Below, one piece after another: positions 33,631 through 42,567 of a stretch of 64,000 bases of DNA. The notes beneath the pieces are model-generated. The model was not told the DNA's origin. It worked only from the letters and a program-made list of their open reading frames with translations, and searched no databases. The stretch covers positions 4,536-68,535 of the forward strand of contig CAJTMA010000008.1 in NCBI GenBank assembly GCA_910577205.1, written 5' to 3'. Every line of letters starts with the position of its first letter. Position 1 is the stretch's first letter. This stretch comes from an uncultured Alphaproteobacteria bacterium (GTDB lineage Bacteria; Pseudomonadota; Alphaproteobacteria; RF32; CAG-239). The position numbers and the translations under genes are program-made.

Positions 33631-34224
33631 TCACTTCAAAACCGTCAAGCCGGCCATATAAGTATTCAGCAATAATTTACACAAGCTTTTCTTATTAATT
33701 TTGCTGAAATTATCAAGAGCATTGGTCGTCAGAAAAGAACTCATGGAAAACAATGTCAGCCACAACACTTGCCGCGCCAGCTGCCGCTCTTTGACCGCCA
33801 AGGTAGCATAAACTTTATCAAACGCCGGCTCCCAAATTTTTGTTACAGAAATCAGCTTGCGCAAATAAAGTTTCGGCAGTTTGCCATATTCTGCGTGCAA
33901 ATGAAAATTATATAACAAAAACCACAAATTGCGGTTAGCCAGCACAAAAGCGACAAAAGCATCCAAATAACGGTTTAACATCTGATACGAACTTTCGCCT
34001 TTCGGCGTGCGCATCATAAAGCGGATAAGTTCATCCAGTGTCTGCTTGTTCTGTTCCAGCACAAAATTATCCATTGTGCCAAACTGGTTGTAAATCGTCC
34101 CGACCGAATAGCCTGAAGCTTCTGCCAGCTTACGCGCCGTCAGGTAGTCAGCACCTTTGTCCTGCACCAGCTGCCGCCCTCTGGCGACTAAAATTTTACG
34201 GATATTGTCTTTTGTATTTGTCAT
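33631..34224 (-). CDS. TetR-family transcriptional regulator
   Basis: A 197-residue repressor. The N-terminal helix-turn-helix (LTARKLAEASGYSVGTIYNQFGTMDNFVLEQN, about 24-55) is typical TetR, followed by a helical ligand/dimer domain. It is divergent from the exported-protein gene at 34319. The intergenic space holds a perfect palindrome that may be its operator. It is co-directional with the HExxH membrane protein gene 9 nt downstream. Confidence 0.88.
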   Translation of the reverse strand: MTNTKDNIRKILVARGRQLVQDKGADYLTARKLAEASGYSVGTIYNQFGTMDNFVLEQNKQTLDELIRFMMRTPKGESSYQMLNRYLDAFVAFVLANRNLWFLLYNFHLHAEYGKLPKLYLRKLISVTKIWEPAFDKVYATLAVKERQLARQVLWLTLFSMSSFLTTNALDNFSKINKKSLCKLLLNTYMAGLTVLK

Positions 34225-34272
34225 CTTATATTAACTTAATATTTGGAATTTAAAACTATACTAAATCAAAGA

Positions 34273-34285
34273 TGAACACTGTTCA
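34273..34285. promoter_or_regulatory. Candidate TetR operator
   Basis: TGAACA-C-TGTTCA is a perfect inverted repeat 49 nt upstream of the TetR start and 34 nt before the divergent ATG. It is well placed for autoregulation and control of the divergent gene. Confidence 0.5.
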
Positions 34286-34318
34286 ATTTTTTTCTGACAA
34301 ATTAACAAGGACAACGCT

Positions 34319-35188
34319 ATGAAAAAAGGATTATGGGCTATCGGATTGTTTGCTTTGGCTGCCATTTTCCGCTTTACCGCATCTTCGGCACAAACCAGCG
34401 ACAATTTTTACGATTCTCTGCTGATTTCTGATGAGATTAAAACCGAAGAAAACGCCGAACAGGCCAAACAAAATGCTGGACGTCTACTCAACAGCAAACC
34501 GACAGAGATTAAAATCGATTCGCCATTATTGCGTTCCCACCAGAAAAAGCTTCAAAAAATCCAAAAATCTCAAAAATTAAAATCCCAAAACAAGGTTCTT
34601 AAAACCCCCGAACCTGCTCCCTTTGGCCTGAACTGGGGCGCAACTTATGACGAAGTGCAAAAAGACGGCGTAACCCTCACGCCCACCGGTCAGAAAGACT
34701 ATGTAAATAACTTCACAGCCACTCACCTGCCTAAAAGGGTCAGCACTTTTCGCGAAATAATCCTCACTTTCGGCATAGAAAACGAACTGTGGCGGATAAT
34801 TGCTTACGGCAACTTCATTGATGATACGCCTTCTGCAGAAAAAGTGCTTGAAATTTATAACCGCTACTATCATCTGCTCGAACAAAAATACGGCAATGCC
34901 CAACAATTTTACACCCCTAAAGTCATCAATGTTGACCGAGTCACAGATTTGGGTAACAGCAAAACCAAAACCGAAAGCATTCCTCAGGAACAGGTTATCG
35001 GCAACCCTGACTTTTTGCAGGAACTCCAAAACGGCGAAGCTTTCCTTTATGCCACTTTTGAAAACGGCAAAGTCGGCGCGGCATTAAGCGTCAGTGTGGA
35101 TGGCCGCGGACAAAGTTACATTACCATTGAATATAAAAATCTCACTATTATGCAGGCTCGGGAAAAATCAACCCTCGACGCTCTTTAA
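34319..35188 (+). CDS. Exported hypothetical protein
   Basis: A 289-residue protein with a signal peptide (MKKGLWAIGLFALAAIFRFTASSAQ). A Lys/Gln-rich linker (70-95) is followed by an alpha/beta domain starting FGLNWGATYDEVQKDGV (about 102-118). That phrase resembles the small exported modules in which a W-G-x-s-x-x-E/D-V motif opens the domain. It lies 17 nt upstream of mpl, so a periplasmic role connected to cell-wall recycling is possible. Function unknown. Confidence 0.6.
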   Translation: MKKGLWAIGLFALAAIFRFTASSAQTSDNFYDSLLISDEIKTEENAEQAKQNAGRLLNSKPTEIKIDSPLLRSHQKKLQKIQKSQKLKSQNKVLKTPEPAPFGLNWGATYDEVQKDGVTLTPTGQKDYVNNFTATHLPKRVSTFREIILTFGIENELWRIIAYGNFIDDTPSAEKVLEIYNRYYHLLEQKYGNAQQFYTPKVINVDRVTDLGNSKTKTESIPQEQVIGNPDFLQELQNGEAFLYATFENGKVGAALSVSVDGRGQSYITIEYKNLTIMQAREKSTLDAL

Positions 35189-35205
35189 CTTAGAAAGGAC
35201 TATCT

Positions 35206-36573
35206 ATGGCTAAAACCAGCTTTTGCGGCATCTCCGGCAGCGGCATGAGCGCCCTTGCGCAAATTCTTAAACATCAGGGGCACGAAGTCCGCGGTTCTGA
35301 CCGCAGCTTCGATCAGGGCAAAGACCAAGCCAACCGCAATGCCCTTGAAGCTATGGGAATTAAAATTTATCCGCAAGACGGATCAGCCATAACCGATGAT
35401 CTGGACACCCTATATGTTTCCAGCGCCGTGGAAGACAGCATTCCTGATATAAAAGCGGCTTTAAGCAAAAATATTCCCGTCAAAAAGCGTTCTGACTTGC
35501 TGGCCGAGATTTTTCATCAATACCCGCATAACATTGCCGTCGGCGGCACAAGCGGCAAAACCACAGTCACCGCAATGATAGGCTACATCCTTGATAAACT
35601 CGGGTATAAACCAACAATGATTAACGGCGGGCTGCTGCTTAATTATGCTGATATGCCGGGCATTCCCAACATCATCTGCAACAACGGGGATACCTGCGTG
35701 ATTGAAGCGGATGAAAGCGACGGCTCAATTGAAAAATATTCCCCTTACATCGCCGTTATCAACAACATATCTATTGACCACAAACCGATTCCCGAATTGC
35801 AAAAATTATTTGGAGATTTTGCATCCCGCGCCAAACACGGAGTTGTCGTCAATGCCGACTGCACGGCTTGTGCCAACATTAAAAATCCACAAAAACCGAA
35901 CTTGTCTTTTTCCATCATCAACCCCAATGCCGATTTTTATGCAATGAATATCACCCCTCTGCCCCATGGCGTAAAATATACGTTAGACGGTAAAGATTTC
36001 ACACTCAAACTTATCGGGCAATTTAACGTTTCTAACGCTCTGGCCGCAATCGCCGCCTGCTCCCTGCTGGGAATTGATAAATTCGATGCCGCTCAGGCGT
36101 TGGAGGGCTTCTTAGGCACACACCGCCGATTAGAAGTTGTCGGTGTCCGCAACAACATATCCGTGATTGATGATTTCGCCCATAATCCCGATAAAGTCAA
36201 AGCTTCCGTTTCTGCTCTCCGCGACTATCCCGGACGCCTAATCATGATGTTTCAGCCTCACGGCTTTACGCCGATGCGCATGATGGGCCGGCAGATTATT
36301 GACGAATTTACCGCGCAAATGAATAATGACGATCTCCTTCTGCTGCCGGAAATATATTTTGCCGGCGGTTCAGTCACCCGCGACATATCCTCGCAGGATT
36401 TGGTCAATTATGCCAAAGAAAAGGGCAAACAGGCTTTATTCTTTGCAACCAGAGAAGACTGCGGCCAATTCATTATCGCCAATGCCCGTCCGCAAGACCG
36501 CATTGTTATTATGGGCGCGCGCGATAACACACTGCCCGAATTTTGCAAAACCATTTTGAAAGAGATAAAATAA
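35206..36573 (+). CDS. mpl: UDP-N-acetylmuramate:murein-tripeptide ligase (Mpl-like)
   Basis: A 455-residue Mur ligase. The N-terminal UDP-binding FCGISGSGMSALAQILKHQGHEVRGSD is followed by the P-loop GGTSGKTTVTAMIGYIL (about 107-123), EADESDGSIEKY, NISIDHKP and the C-terminal FAHNPDKVKASVSAL and MFQPHGFTPMRMMG segments. It could be MurC or Mpl. Direct coupling to LdcA (1-nt overlap) and the SDGS variant motif favour Mpl, which reattaches recovered L-Ala-gamma-D-Glu-mDap to UDP-MurNAc. Confidence 0.75.
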   Translation: MAKTSFCGISGSGMSALAQILKHQGHEVRGSDRSFDQGKDQANRNALEAMGIKIYPQDGSAITDDLDTLYVSSAVEDSIPDIKAALSKNIPVKKRSDLLAEIFHQYPHNIAVGGTSGKTTVTAMIGYILDKLGYKPTMINGGLLLNYADMPGIPNIICNNGDTCVIEADESDGSIEKYSPYIAVINNISIDHKPIPELQKLFGDFASRAKHGVVVNADCTACANIKNPQKPNLSFSIINPNADFYAMNITPLPHGVKYTLDGKDFTLKLIGQFNVSNALAAIAACSLLGIDKFDAAQALEGFLGTHRRLEVVGVRNNISVIDDFAHNPDKVKASVSALRDYPGRLIMMFQPHGFTPMRMMGRQIIDEFTAQMNNDDLLLLPEIYFAGGSVTRDISSQDLVNYAKEKGKQALFFATREDCGQFIIANARPQDRIVIMGARDNTLPEFCKTILKEIK

Positions 36574-37451
36574 TGTTCTGCCTGCAACCCGGAGATAAAG
36601 TCGGAATTGTGACCCCTGCCTCATTTATCCGCCAAGGCGATATCGACAGTGGTTTGCATTATTTGCAAAGTTTAGGCTTAATACCGGTTCTCGGCCAACA
36701 CGTTTACAACGAATGGCATTACATGGGCGGCACTGCAGAGCAACGCGCGGCAGACCTGATGTCTTTCTATCGCGATGACAGCATCAAAGCCATTTTTACC
36801 TCACGCGGCGGCGGCGGCAGTTCATATATCCTGCCCCATCTGGATTACGAATTAATCAAGGCCAATCCCAAACCGCTTTTCGGGCTGAGTGACATCACTA
36901 TCCTCCAAAATGCTGTTTATGCCCAAAGCGGCTGCCCGTCATATACCGGAATGATATTAAAGCAGGATATGAAAGACAATGCCTATGCCATGCCCTCTAA
37001 CGATTTTCAAAACCTCATCAACGGCAATGAAATGACGTACACCGGCGGACAAACCGTTACTTCCGGACACGCCGAAGGCACACTTATCGGCGGCAATTTA
37101 ACCGCCTTGTCCTACCTGTTCGGCACAACTTATATGCCGGAACTAAGCGGTAAAATTTTGTTGCTGGAAGACATCGGCGGCAAATCTTTTTGGATAGACT
37201 TACGCTTGCAGCAACTACGCCAAACACCTGGTTTTGATAAACTCCAAGGCATTATATTCGGCGAATTCTCAGATTGCACGATTATTGATAAGGAAGATGG
37301 CACTCCCGATGAAATCATCGATACTTTCTGCCAAAATTTAACCATCCCGGTCATCAAACATTTTCCCTACGGCCATATTCCCGCCCGACACATTCTGCCT
37401 GTCGGACTGCCCGTTAAATTTAATGCCGATGACTGCTCCGTGCGTTTTTAA
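36573..37451 (+). CDS. ldcA: LD-carboxypeptidase (S66 family, LdcA-like)
   Basis: A 292-residue serine peptidase removing the terminal D-Ala from tetrapeptides in wall recycling. The start at 36573 (TAATG junction with mpl) is preferred over an in-frame ATG at 36543. Family landmarks are KVGIVTPAS, TSRGGGGSSYILPHLD, FGLSDITIL with the probable nucleophile Ser, LLLEDIGGKSFWIDLRL with the Glu, and FPYGHIPARHILPVG with the His. It is coupled to mpl: LdcA makes the tripeptide that Mpl uses. Confidence 0.88.
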   Translation: MFCLQPGDKVGIVTPASFIRQGDIDSGLHYLQSLGLIPVLGQHVYNEWHYMGGTAEQRAADLMSFYRDDSIKAIFTSRGGGGSSYILPHLDYELIKANPKPLFGLSDITILQNAVYAQSGCPSYTGMILKQDMKDNAYAMPSNDFQNLINGNEMTYTGGQTVTSGHAEGTLIGGNLTALSYLFGTTYMPELSGKILLLEDIGGKSFWIDLRLQQLRQTPGFDKLQGIIFGEFSDCTIIDKEDGTPDEIIDTFCQNLTIPVIKHFPYGHIPARHILPVGLPVKFNADDCSVRF

Positions 37452-38119
37452 TACAACATCGTTTTAACATACTGCCAATTGCGCTCAGTCAGCCAAAATA
37501 CCAGTTTATGATATTGGGCGACACCAAACCACAATTTGCTGTTAAATGCCATCATAAAGCCAATCATCCATAAATTGGCTCCCGGCAAAAACATCAAACA
37601 GAATTTATAGGACACCTTCGGCAAATCCGTCTGCTTTTCATTAATCTGTGAAGCGACCGTATCCACATGATACGCAACAAAATAGCCCATAATCCCGTTC
37701 ATAATCAAACTATCGGCATAACGTCCGAACAAAGGAACAGCCAGCATAAAAAAGAAAGCAAACAAAGGAAAAAAATACGGTGAAATAATTATCAGCCAGT
37801 TTCCTTGGCCTTTAAACCCCATTGAACCGCCGGAATCATCTTCCGCTGCCCGAATATGCGTCACCTTATGCAAAGTCAACAACGCAAAAAAAGCGTGCGT
37901 CAGTTCATGGGCAATAATCTGCATACTGGCTTTGACCGAAGAGTCAGCCATTGTCCGCGCGATAAAATACATCAAAAAACCGCCAACCATTACCAAATAT
38001 TTCGGCTGGGCAAAATTAAACCACGACAAAGACTGAACCAACGCCGGTAACGTCAACAGCATAAATAAAGCTGCCGGCCATTTCAGCATTTCAATAAATC
38101 GGTTGACAACAGTCTGCAT
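37448..38119 (-). CDS. Integral-membrane HExxH protein (M50-like), copy 2
   Basis: A 223-residue membrane protein with five or six hydrophobic segments. AHELTHAFFALLTLHKV carries the HExxH zinc motif (near residue 70). The SMGFKGQGNWLIIISPYFFPLFAFFF segment aligns with GSVGFSNITFYNAVPSAMAPLLLLP of the 33064 protein, so the two are distant paralogues. GGAGGATTG precedes the ATG. It is convergent with ldcA with a 4-nt overlap. Substrate unknown. Confidence 0.6.
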   Translation of the reverse strand: MQTVVNRFIEMLKWPAALFMLLTLPALVQSLSWFNFAQPKYLVMVGGFLMYFIARTMADSSVKASMQIIAHELTHAFFALLTLHKVTHIRAAEDDSGGSMGFKGQGNWLIIISPYFFPLFAFFFMLAVPLFGRYADSLIMNGIMGYFVAYHVDTVASQINEKQTDLPKVSYKFCLMFLPGANLWMIGFMMAFNSKLWFGVAQYHKLVFWLTERNWQYVKTMLY

Positions 38120-38266
38120 TCAACAATCCTCCGTCTGTTTGCCCGCAAGAATACGCCATTTTCAAATAAAATTCACCAAATTTAACACACCTATCAACAT
38201 AAGGCTTGTATTTCTGCTGTTTTGCATTAAGATGAATGCAAATAAATGCTAATCGAGGATAAGATA

Positions 38267-38566
38267 ATGGATACAAAGGATTTTGAAACTTTTGACTTTC
38301 TGATTAATGATGAAGATGAAGTAATGCTTCTGCTGTACCAGCGCGATGGCGAACCGTCTGACCCGCATATTGAATTAGACAGCGAAGAAAAATCCGCCTT
38401 GCTCTATCGCAACAACGATGACACCTTGTTGTTAAATGACATTAACACCGAAGTTTTTGACAGCCTGATGGATGCCGACAAACTTTTGGTCTGCGAATTA
38501 TCCCGCGAAGAAAATGACGAAGAAGCCCAAATCGTTCACGCTTATGAAGCTGAAATAAGAGATTAA
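38267..38566 (+). CDS. Small acidic hypothetical protein
   Basis: A 99-residue, strongly acidic protein (about one third Asp/Glu), with no membrane segment or Cys pair. The start at 38267 has CGAGGAT upstream. Content such as FDFLINDEDEVMLLLYQRDGEPSD and EVFDSLMDADKLLVCEL suggests a compact alpha/beta fold. Family unknown. It is followed by its own strong terminator, which supports it being a real gene. Confidence 0.65.
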   Translation: MDTKDFETFDFLINDEDEVMLLLYQRDGEPSDPHIELDSEEKSALLYRNNDDTLLLNDINTEVFDSLMDADKLLVCELSREENDEEAQIVHAYEAEIRD

Positions 38567-38585
38567 ACATTAGAATAAACAATTC

Positions 38586-38610
38586 AGCCCCGCTATCGCG
38601 GGGCTTTTTT
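38586..38610 (+). terminator. Terminator of the small acidic gene
   Basis: GCCCCGC/GCGGGGC with a 4-nt loop followed by TTTTTT, 20 nt after the stop. Confidence 0.88.
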
Positions 38611-38618
38611 ATGCACAT

Positions 38619-39911
38619 TTACTTAATCGTAAATATCGTCTTTTTAGGCTGAGCAGTCAACATCCGCTGGATATAACGCCCTTGATACAAGTTAATACCC
38701 AAAGAGTTTCCGACTTCCACGGCTTGCGGATCATCAACCCGGCAAAGAATCATCTTTGCCCTTTCTGCCCGATTGGCATAATCGGTAAAATGGCTGTCTT
38801 CCCGCACCATATCCATAAATGACGGATGCCAGATTATCTTCAGCAAATCGCCGTTCAATTGCTCGCGGTCAATATATTTCAGCTTATCAACCGTCACCCC
38901 GTCAATACAAATTTTATAGCCGCGGTACTGGGCAAAAGTCTTTGCCAGAATAAAAGCTTTAATATCGCTGAAAATATCAACCAGCTGCAATTCCAAAACT
39001 ATCGTTGACCGCATTGACGGATTAATGTTTTCATCAAAAGCCAAAAAGTCATCAGACAAGATTGTTGACACATTCAGGTTCATACTGAAATTATTAGTCA
39101 GCGAACCGTCATCATGTTGGCTGACACTGGCCAAAACGCGTTTATCCAACGTTTCCGTCAAATGCAAAAACAGCCACGGATTAGCCGTCAAATCCACATC
39201 CGGCAGCAGCATATCCCGCAAATCGGCAATAGAAACAAACACCTCGTCAAAAATCATTTGCGGCGGTGATTTCCCGATAACGGCACAAACCGATTGGCGG
39301 CGGATAAGACTGGAGAAATCAGCCATCGCCAAAGTCTTCTGCACCTTAGCCAGCATCGCAGGGGTCAACTCCCTGCGGAGTTTGCGCGAACCGGCCATCA
39401 TCGCTGCCTGCGGTGTCTTCGGCGAAACATTGCCGCCGGCGGCCAATGTCTGATTTTTCAAACTATCCATTAAAGACTGAACTGTCTTTTTAAATTCATC
39501 AACCTGCGCCGCCAAATTATAAAATTTAACAAATCCCGCTTGTTCCAAATCAAAAGCATTTTGCAGCAACGGATCATCATGAAACATAAAACGGATTTTC
39601 ACCAGACAAGCCTGTATCTCTTCTCCCGAATTTTGGTGATAAAACACCACCATATCATCATTCGGCAGCCCAAAAATTTCGCCGCCATTCTTTTTGATGA
39701 CATTTTCAAAAGTTTCTATCAGACTCTGCCGTTGAAGCGTCTTAAGCTTCTGGTTTTGCAATTTGCTGAGATGAATATACAACACGCCGTAATTTGGCAG
39801 TTCCGCATCTATCTTTGCCAAATAGTCCAATATCAGCGTATCCCGTTTAAAAGTGGAATGTTCCGTCACTTTTTCCGGCAGCTTCGGCGTTGTTTTATTA
39901 AATAAAAACAT
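38619..39911 (-). CDS. Degenerate EAL-like protein, copy 1
   Basis: A 430-residue cytoplasmic protein. The first 150 residues look like a diverged GGDEF-type fold (YGVLYIHLSKLQ, EIFGLPNDDMVVFYHQ). Residues about 215-415 trace an EAL phosphodiesterase fold: NNFSMNLNVSTILSDDFLAF, VLELQLVDIFSD, ICIDGVTVDKLKYIDRE, and GINLYQGRYIQRML. The catalytic E-A-L, DDFG and metal-binding residues are not visible, so it is probably a non-catalytic c-di-GMP or protein-interaction module. It lies 9 nt after its paralogue on the same strand. Confidence 0.6.
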   Translation of the reverse strand: MFLFNKTTPKLPEKVTEHSTFKRDTLILDYLAKIDAELPNYGVLYIHLSKLQNQKLKTLQRQSLIETFENVIKKNGGEIFGLPNDDMVVFYHQNSGEEIQACLVKIRFMFHDDPLLQNAFDLEQAGFVKFYNLAAQVDEFKKTVQSLMDSLKNQTLAAGGNVSPKTPQAAMMAGSRKLRRELTPAMLAKVQKTLAMADFSSLIRRQSVCAVIGKSPPQMIFDEVFVSIADLRDMLLPDVDLTANPWLFLHLTETLDKRVLASVSQHDDGSLTNNFSMNLNVSTILSDDFLAFDENINPSMRSTIVLELQLVDIFSDIKAFILAKTFAQYRGYKICIDGVTVDKLKYIDREQLNGDLLKIIWHPSFMDMVREDSHFTDYANRAERAKMILCRVDDPQAVEVGNSLGINLYQGRYIQRMLTAQPKKTIFTIK

Positions 39912-39920
39912 CCCTCTTCC

Positions 39921-41204
39921 TCACAACAAATCTTCAAGAACTTCAGGGTGGATGCAAACAGCCTTCAATGCGCCGGACAACAGCCGCCGCCTTTTCAGAC
40001 ATTGCTGCGCCGTACAGCCGACTGCTCCCGGACAGCGGCTGCGAACCATGGCTATTTCGATATCATCCATAAACGGCCCTTGAAAAGCGGTAATTCCGTA
40101 TGAAACACCCCACTTCAGTGCCTTGTCAGAATCACACTTGGCTAAAATGACTTTCTCTTTGCCAAGCGTTTCAATGATTTCTTTCAAAGCCGGATTAAAC
40201 GGTTCATCCTCAAGCAGCGGCTCCCAAAACAGCTTAACCATATCCGGCTGCAGCGTTTTCAAATTCAACATTTTTAACGCTGCCGGACTGACACCGTCAA
40301 GAATAAGCTTATGCCCGCCCTTATGCAAAATCTCCTTGGCTTCAAAATAAAGTGGCAGATTGTTAAAGACATCTATCAGCTGCACTTCAACCAACACTTT
40401 TTGCTCCGGCTTCAAAAAGTTACGGGCAAACTCAACAAACTCCCGCGAAAAAACTGAAGACAAATTCAGATTCAGGCTGATTTGCTGCGGCCATTTTTTC
40501 AAATCCGCCGCAAAAAAAGCAGCCAGCGTTTTCTTATCCAAAGCCTGCGTCATATACAGAAACAACCAGCGGTTTGCCACCAAATCCAAATTCCGGTCAA
40601 ATTGCAGGCTTAAATCTTTAACCGCCACGAAAAACTCTTGGAACAGAACATCAAACTTGCCCACTCCCTTAATGCGGATAACGCTTTGGCGCTTTACCAA
40701 CTCCGCAATATCAATCTCATCCAGCTCCGCAATTACATTATCAATTTCTCTGGCTTCGACAGGGCGTTTCGCCGGCAGCAACTCACCGTCATTCTGCTGA
40801 ACATCGCTGACCAGCATTTCTTCAACATACTTATAGAATGTCGCAAAATTTTCCGGAAACTCAAAAACCGTGGCAAATTCGCTGCTGTCTTTGCCATGCA
40901 AAATCGGATCAGCGGAAAGCCCCTGCCGCAGCTTGGCAACGGCCTCGTCCACGGTTTCCTGCGTAATATCCCGCCCCAGAATGACAAAATCGCCGTTTGA
41001 CATAATATAAAAATAGCCGCGGGCATTCCCCACCACACTGTCAAACAGCCGCCCCAGAATTTTTACAAATTCCGGATGCCGGTGCTTTGGCTTCAGCTTA
41101 GATATGCTGACATACAAAACCGCATAGCCGTACGAATTTTTGGAAATACGGTCTAACGCATCCAATAAATACTTTTCTGCTTTGCTGCTCTGCTGTCTAC
41201 TCAT
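39921..41204 (-). CDS. Degenerate EAL-like protein, copy 2
   Basis: A 427-residue paralogue of the preceding protein with the same order: YGYAVLYVSISKLK and FYIMSNGDFVILGRD at the N-terminus, then VLFQEFFVAVKDL, ISLNLNLSSVFSREFVEFA, VLVEVQLIDVFNNL, LILDGVSPAALKML and GITAFQGPFMDD. It ends in a short Cys-containing tail (CPGAVGCTAQQC). The EAL active-site acidic residues are replaced. It probably forms an operon with copy 1 and perhaps with the hybrid kinase upstream (57-nt gap). Confidence 0.6.
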   Translation of the reverse strand: MSRQQSSKAEKYLLDALDRISKNSYGYAVLYVSISKLKPKHRHPEFVKILGRLFDSVVGNARGYFYIMSNGDFVILGRDITQETVDEAVAKLRQGLSADPILHGKDSSEFATVFEFPENFATFYKYVEEMLVSDVQQNDGELLPAKRPVEAREIDNVIAELDEIDIAELVKRQSVIRIKGVGKFDVLFQEFFVAVKDLSLQFDRNLDLVANRWLFLYMTQALDKKTLAAFFAADLKKWPQQISLNLNLSSVFSREFVEFARNFLKPEQKVLVEVQLIDVFNNLPLYFEAKEILHKGGHKLILDGVSPAALKMLNLKTLQPDMVKLFWEPLLEDEPFNPALKEIIETLGKEKVILAKCDSDKALKWGVSYGITAFQGPFMDDIEIAMVRSRCPGAVGCTAQQCLKRRRLLSGALKAVCIHPEVLEDLL

Positions 41205-41261
41205 TTTCTTGCCGTTATTTACTCAAACTAAATTCAGTTATAAACGCTCCGCTTGATATTA

Positions 41262-42401
41262 TCAAGAGTCTTGCTCGGTTGCTAACAGCCGCTGCAATTC
41301 ACCGGAAACTTCCGCCATCTGATACGGCTTCTGCACAAAAGCGATATTTTTTCCCGCCGGAATATCCTCCCTTTCGCCGCCGCTGGCAAACATCACTTTT
41401 ACATTTGGATTTTGCCGTCGCAGCGCTTCATAGGTTTCCACTCCGCTCATTCCCGGCATAACCACATCCAGCACCACCGCGTCAATCTCCGGATACCGGG
41501 CATATAACTCTATGGCTTCCCGGCCGCTGCCGGCCTCTAAGACATCCATCCCGGAAATTTTCAGCATTTCCCCCAGCAAACCTCTCAACAGCGGCTCATC
41601 ATCAACAATCAGTACCCTGCCATTCACTTGCTTTCTCGCCAAAGGAAAATATACCCTGAAACAACTGCCTTTTCCAACGTCACTATCCACCGTCAAACCC
41701 GCAGCATGGCTTTGAACAACCTCCCGAACCACTGACAACCCCGTTCCGCCTCCGAATGGTTTTGTTGAAAATGCCGCTTCAAAAATCCGTGACCTCACCG
41801 CAGGTTCAATCCCTTTACCGGTATCGCTGACCTCTAAACAAACATATTTGCCGGGCTGAACAGCCGCCACTGCTTCCGGCAATTCACCGCCGCTAAAGTC
41901 ACAATTCGCAGTTTTTATCCGTATTGTGCCGCCTTGCGGCATGGCCTCAGCGGCATTGACACCCAAATTCATCAGCAGCCGCCGTACCAAATCTGCATTG
42001 CCGTTAATTCTGTCTTGCTCTGCTCCGCAAAAACTCTCTACAACAATATTGCCTGACACAGAATGCTTCAGCAGGTCAAGAGTTTCACCCACACATTCAT
42101 TCAGGCTGATAACTTGAAAATCAGGCATTTTATTTTCAGCCGACAACATACGCCGTCCCTGCTCTCCGGCACGAAGAATAATTTCGGCATAAGATTTTAA
42201 TTGCGGATTATCCGCTAACTTTAACGCTAATATTTCTGCTGCGCCGTTCATCCCGGCTAAAAGATTGCGCAAATCATGAACAACCTGCTTAGCTCTACTG
42301 ACAGCCACATCCGTTTTTCGCTTCAAACAGCACAACATCACGCCCAAAACCGTCGCCAAGGCAAAAGCCCCGATTATTATCCCTATTTCCCAGTAATGCA
42401 T
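41262..42401 (-). CDS. Hybrid sensor histidine kinase/response regulator
   Basis: A 379-residue protein. It has one N-terminal membrane segment (about 4-26) with no sensor domain beyond it, an H-box VVHDLRNLLAGMNGAAEIL with the phospho-His near 42, the N-box NLGVNAAEAMP, G boxes DTGKGIE and GGGTGLSVV, then a C-terminal receiver (VLIVDDEP ... VVLDVVMPGMSG ... FVQKPY). It resembles the compact CckA/NtrB-like hybrids of Alphaproteobacteria. It lies directly upstream of the two degenerate EAL-like genes on the same strand, so a shared signalling role is plausible. Confidence 0.85.
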   Translation of the reverse strand: MHYWEIGIIIGAFALATVLGVMLCCLKRKTDVAVSRAKQVVHDLRNLLAGMNGAAEILALKLADNPQLKSYAEIILRAGEQGRRMLSAENKMPDFQVISLNECVGETLDLLKHSVSGNIVVESFCGAEQDRINGNADLVRRLLMNLGVNAAEAMPQGGTIRIKTANCDFSGGELPEAVAAVQPGKYVCLEVSDTGKGIEPAVRSRIFEAAFSTKPFGGGTGLSVVREVVQSHAAGLTVDSDVGKGSCFRVYFPLARKQVNGRVLIVDDEPLLRGLLGEMLKISGMDVLEAGSGREAIELYARYPEIDAVVLDVVMPGMSGVETYEALRRQNPNVKVMFASGGEREDIPAGKNIAFVQKPYQMAEVSGELQRLLATEQDS

Positions 42402-42567
42402 GATGTTTTCCCGGCAGTCCGATTTCCTATGTTTTAATTTTACCGCAAGTCCCTTAATGACAGGTTAATCAATCTTTGGTAACCTGAAAATATCGTTTGA
42501 TTTTTTAATATCTGCCGCTATAATCCGCTTAAAAATAACTTGAAATACACTACAGAGGAATTTGCAA

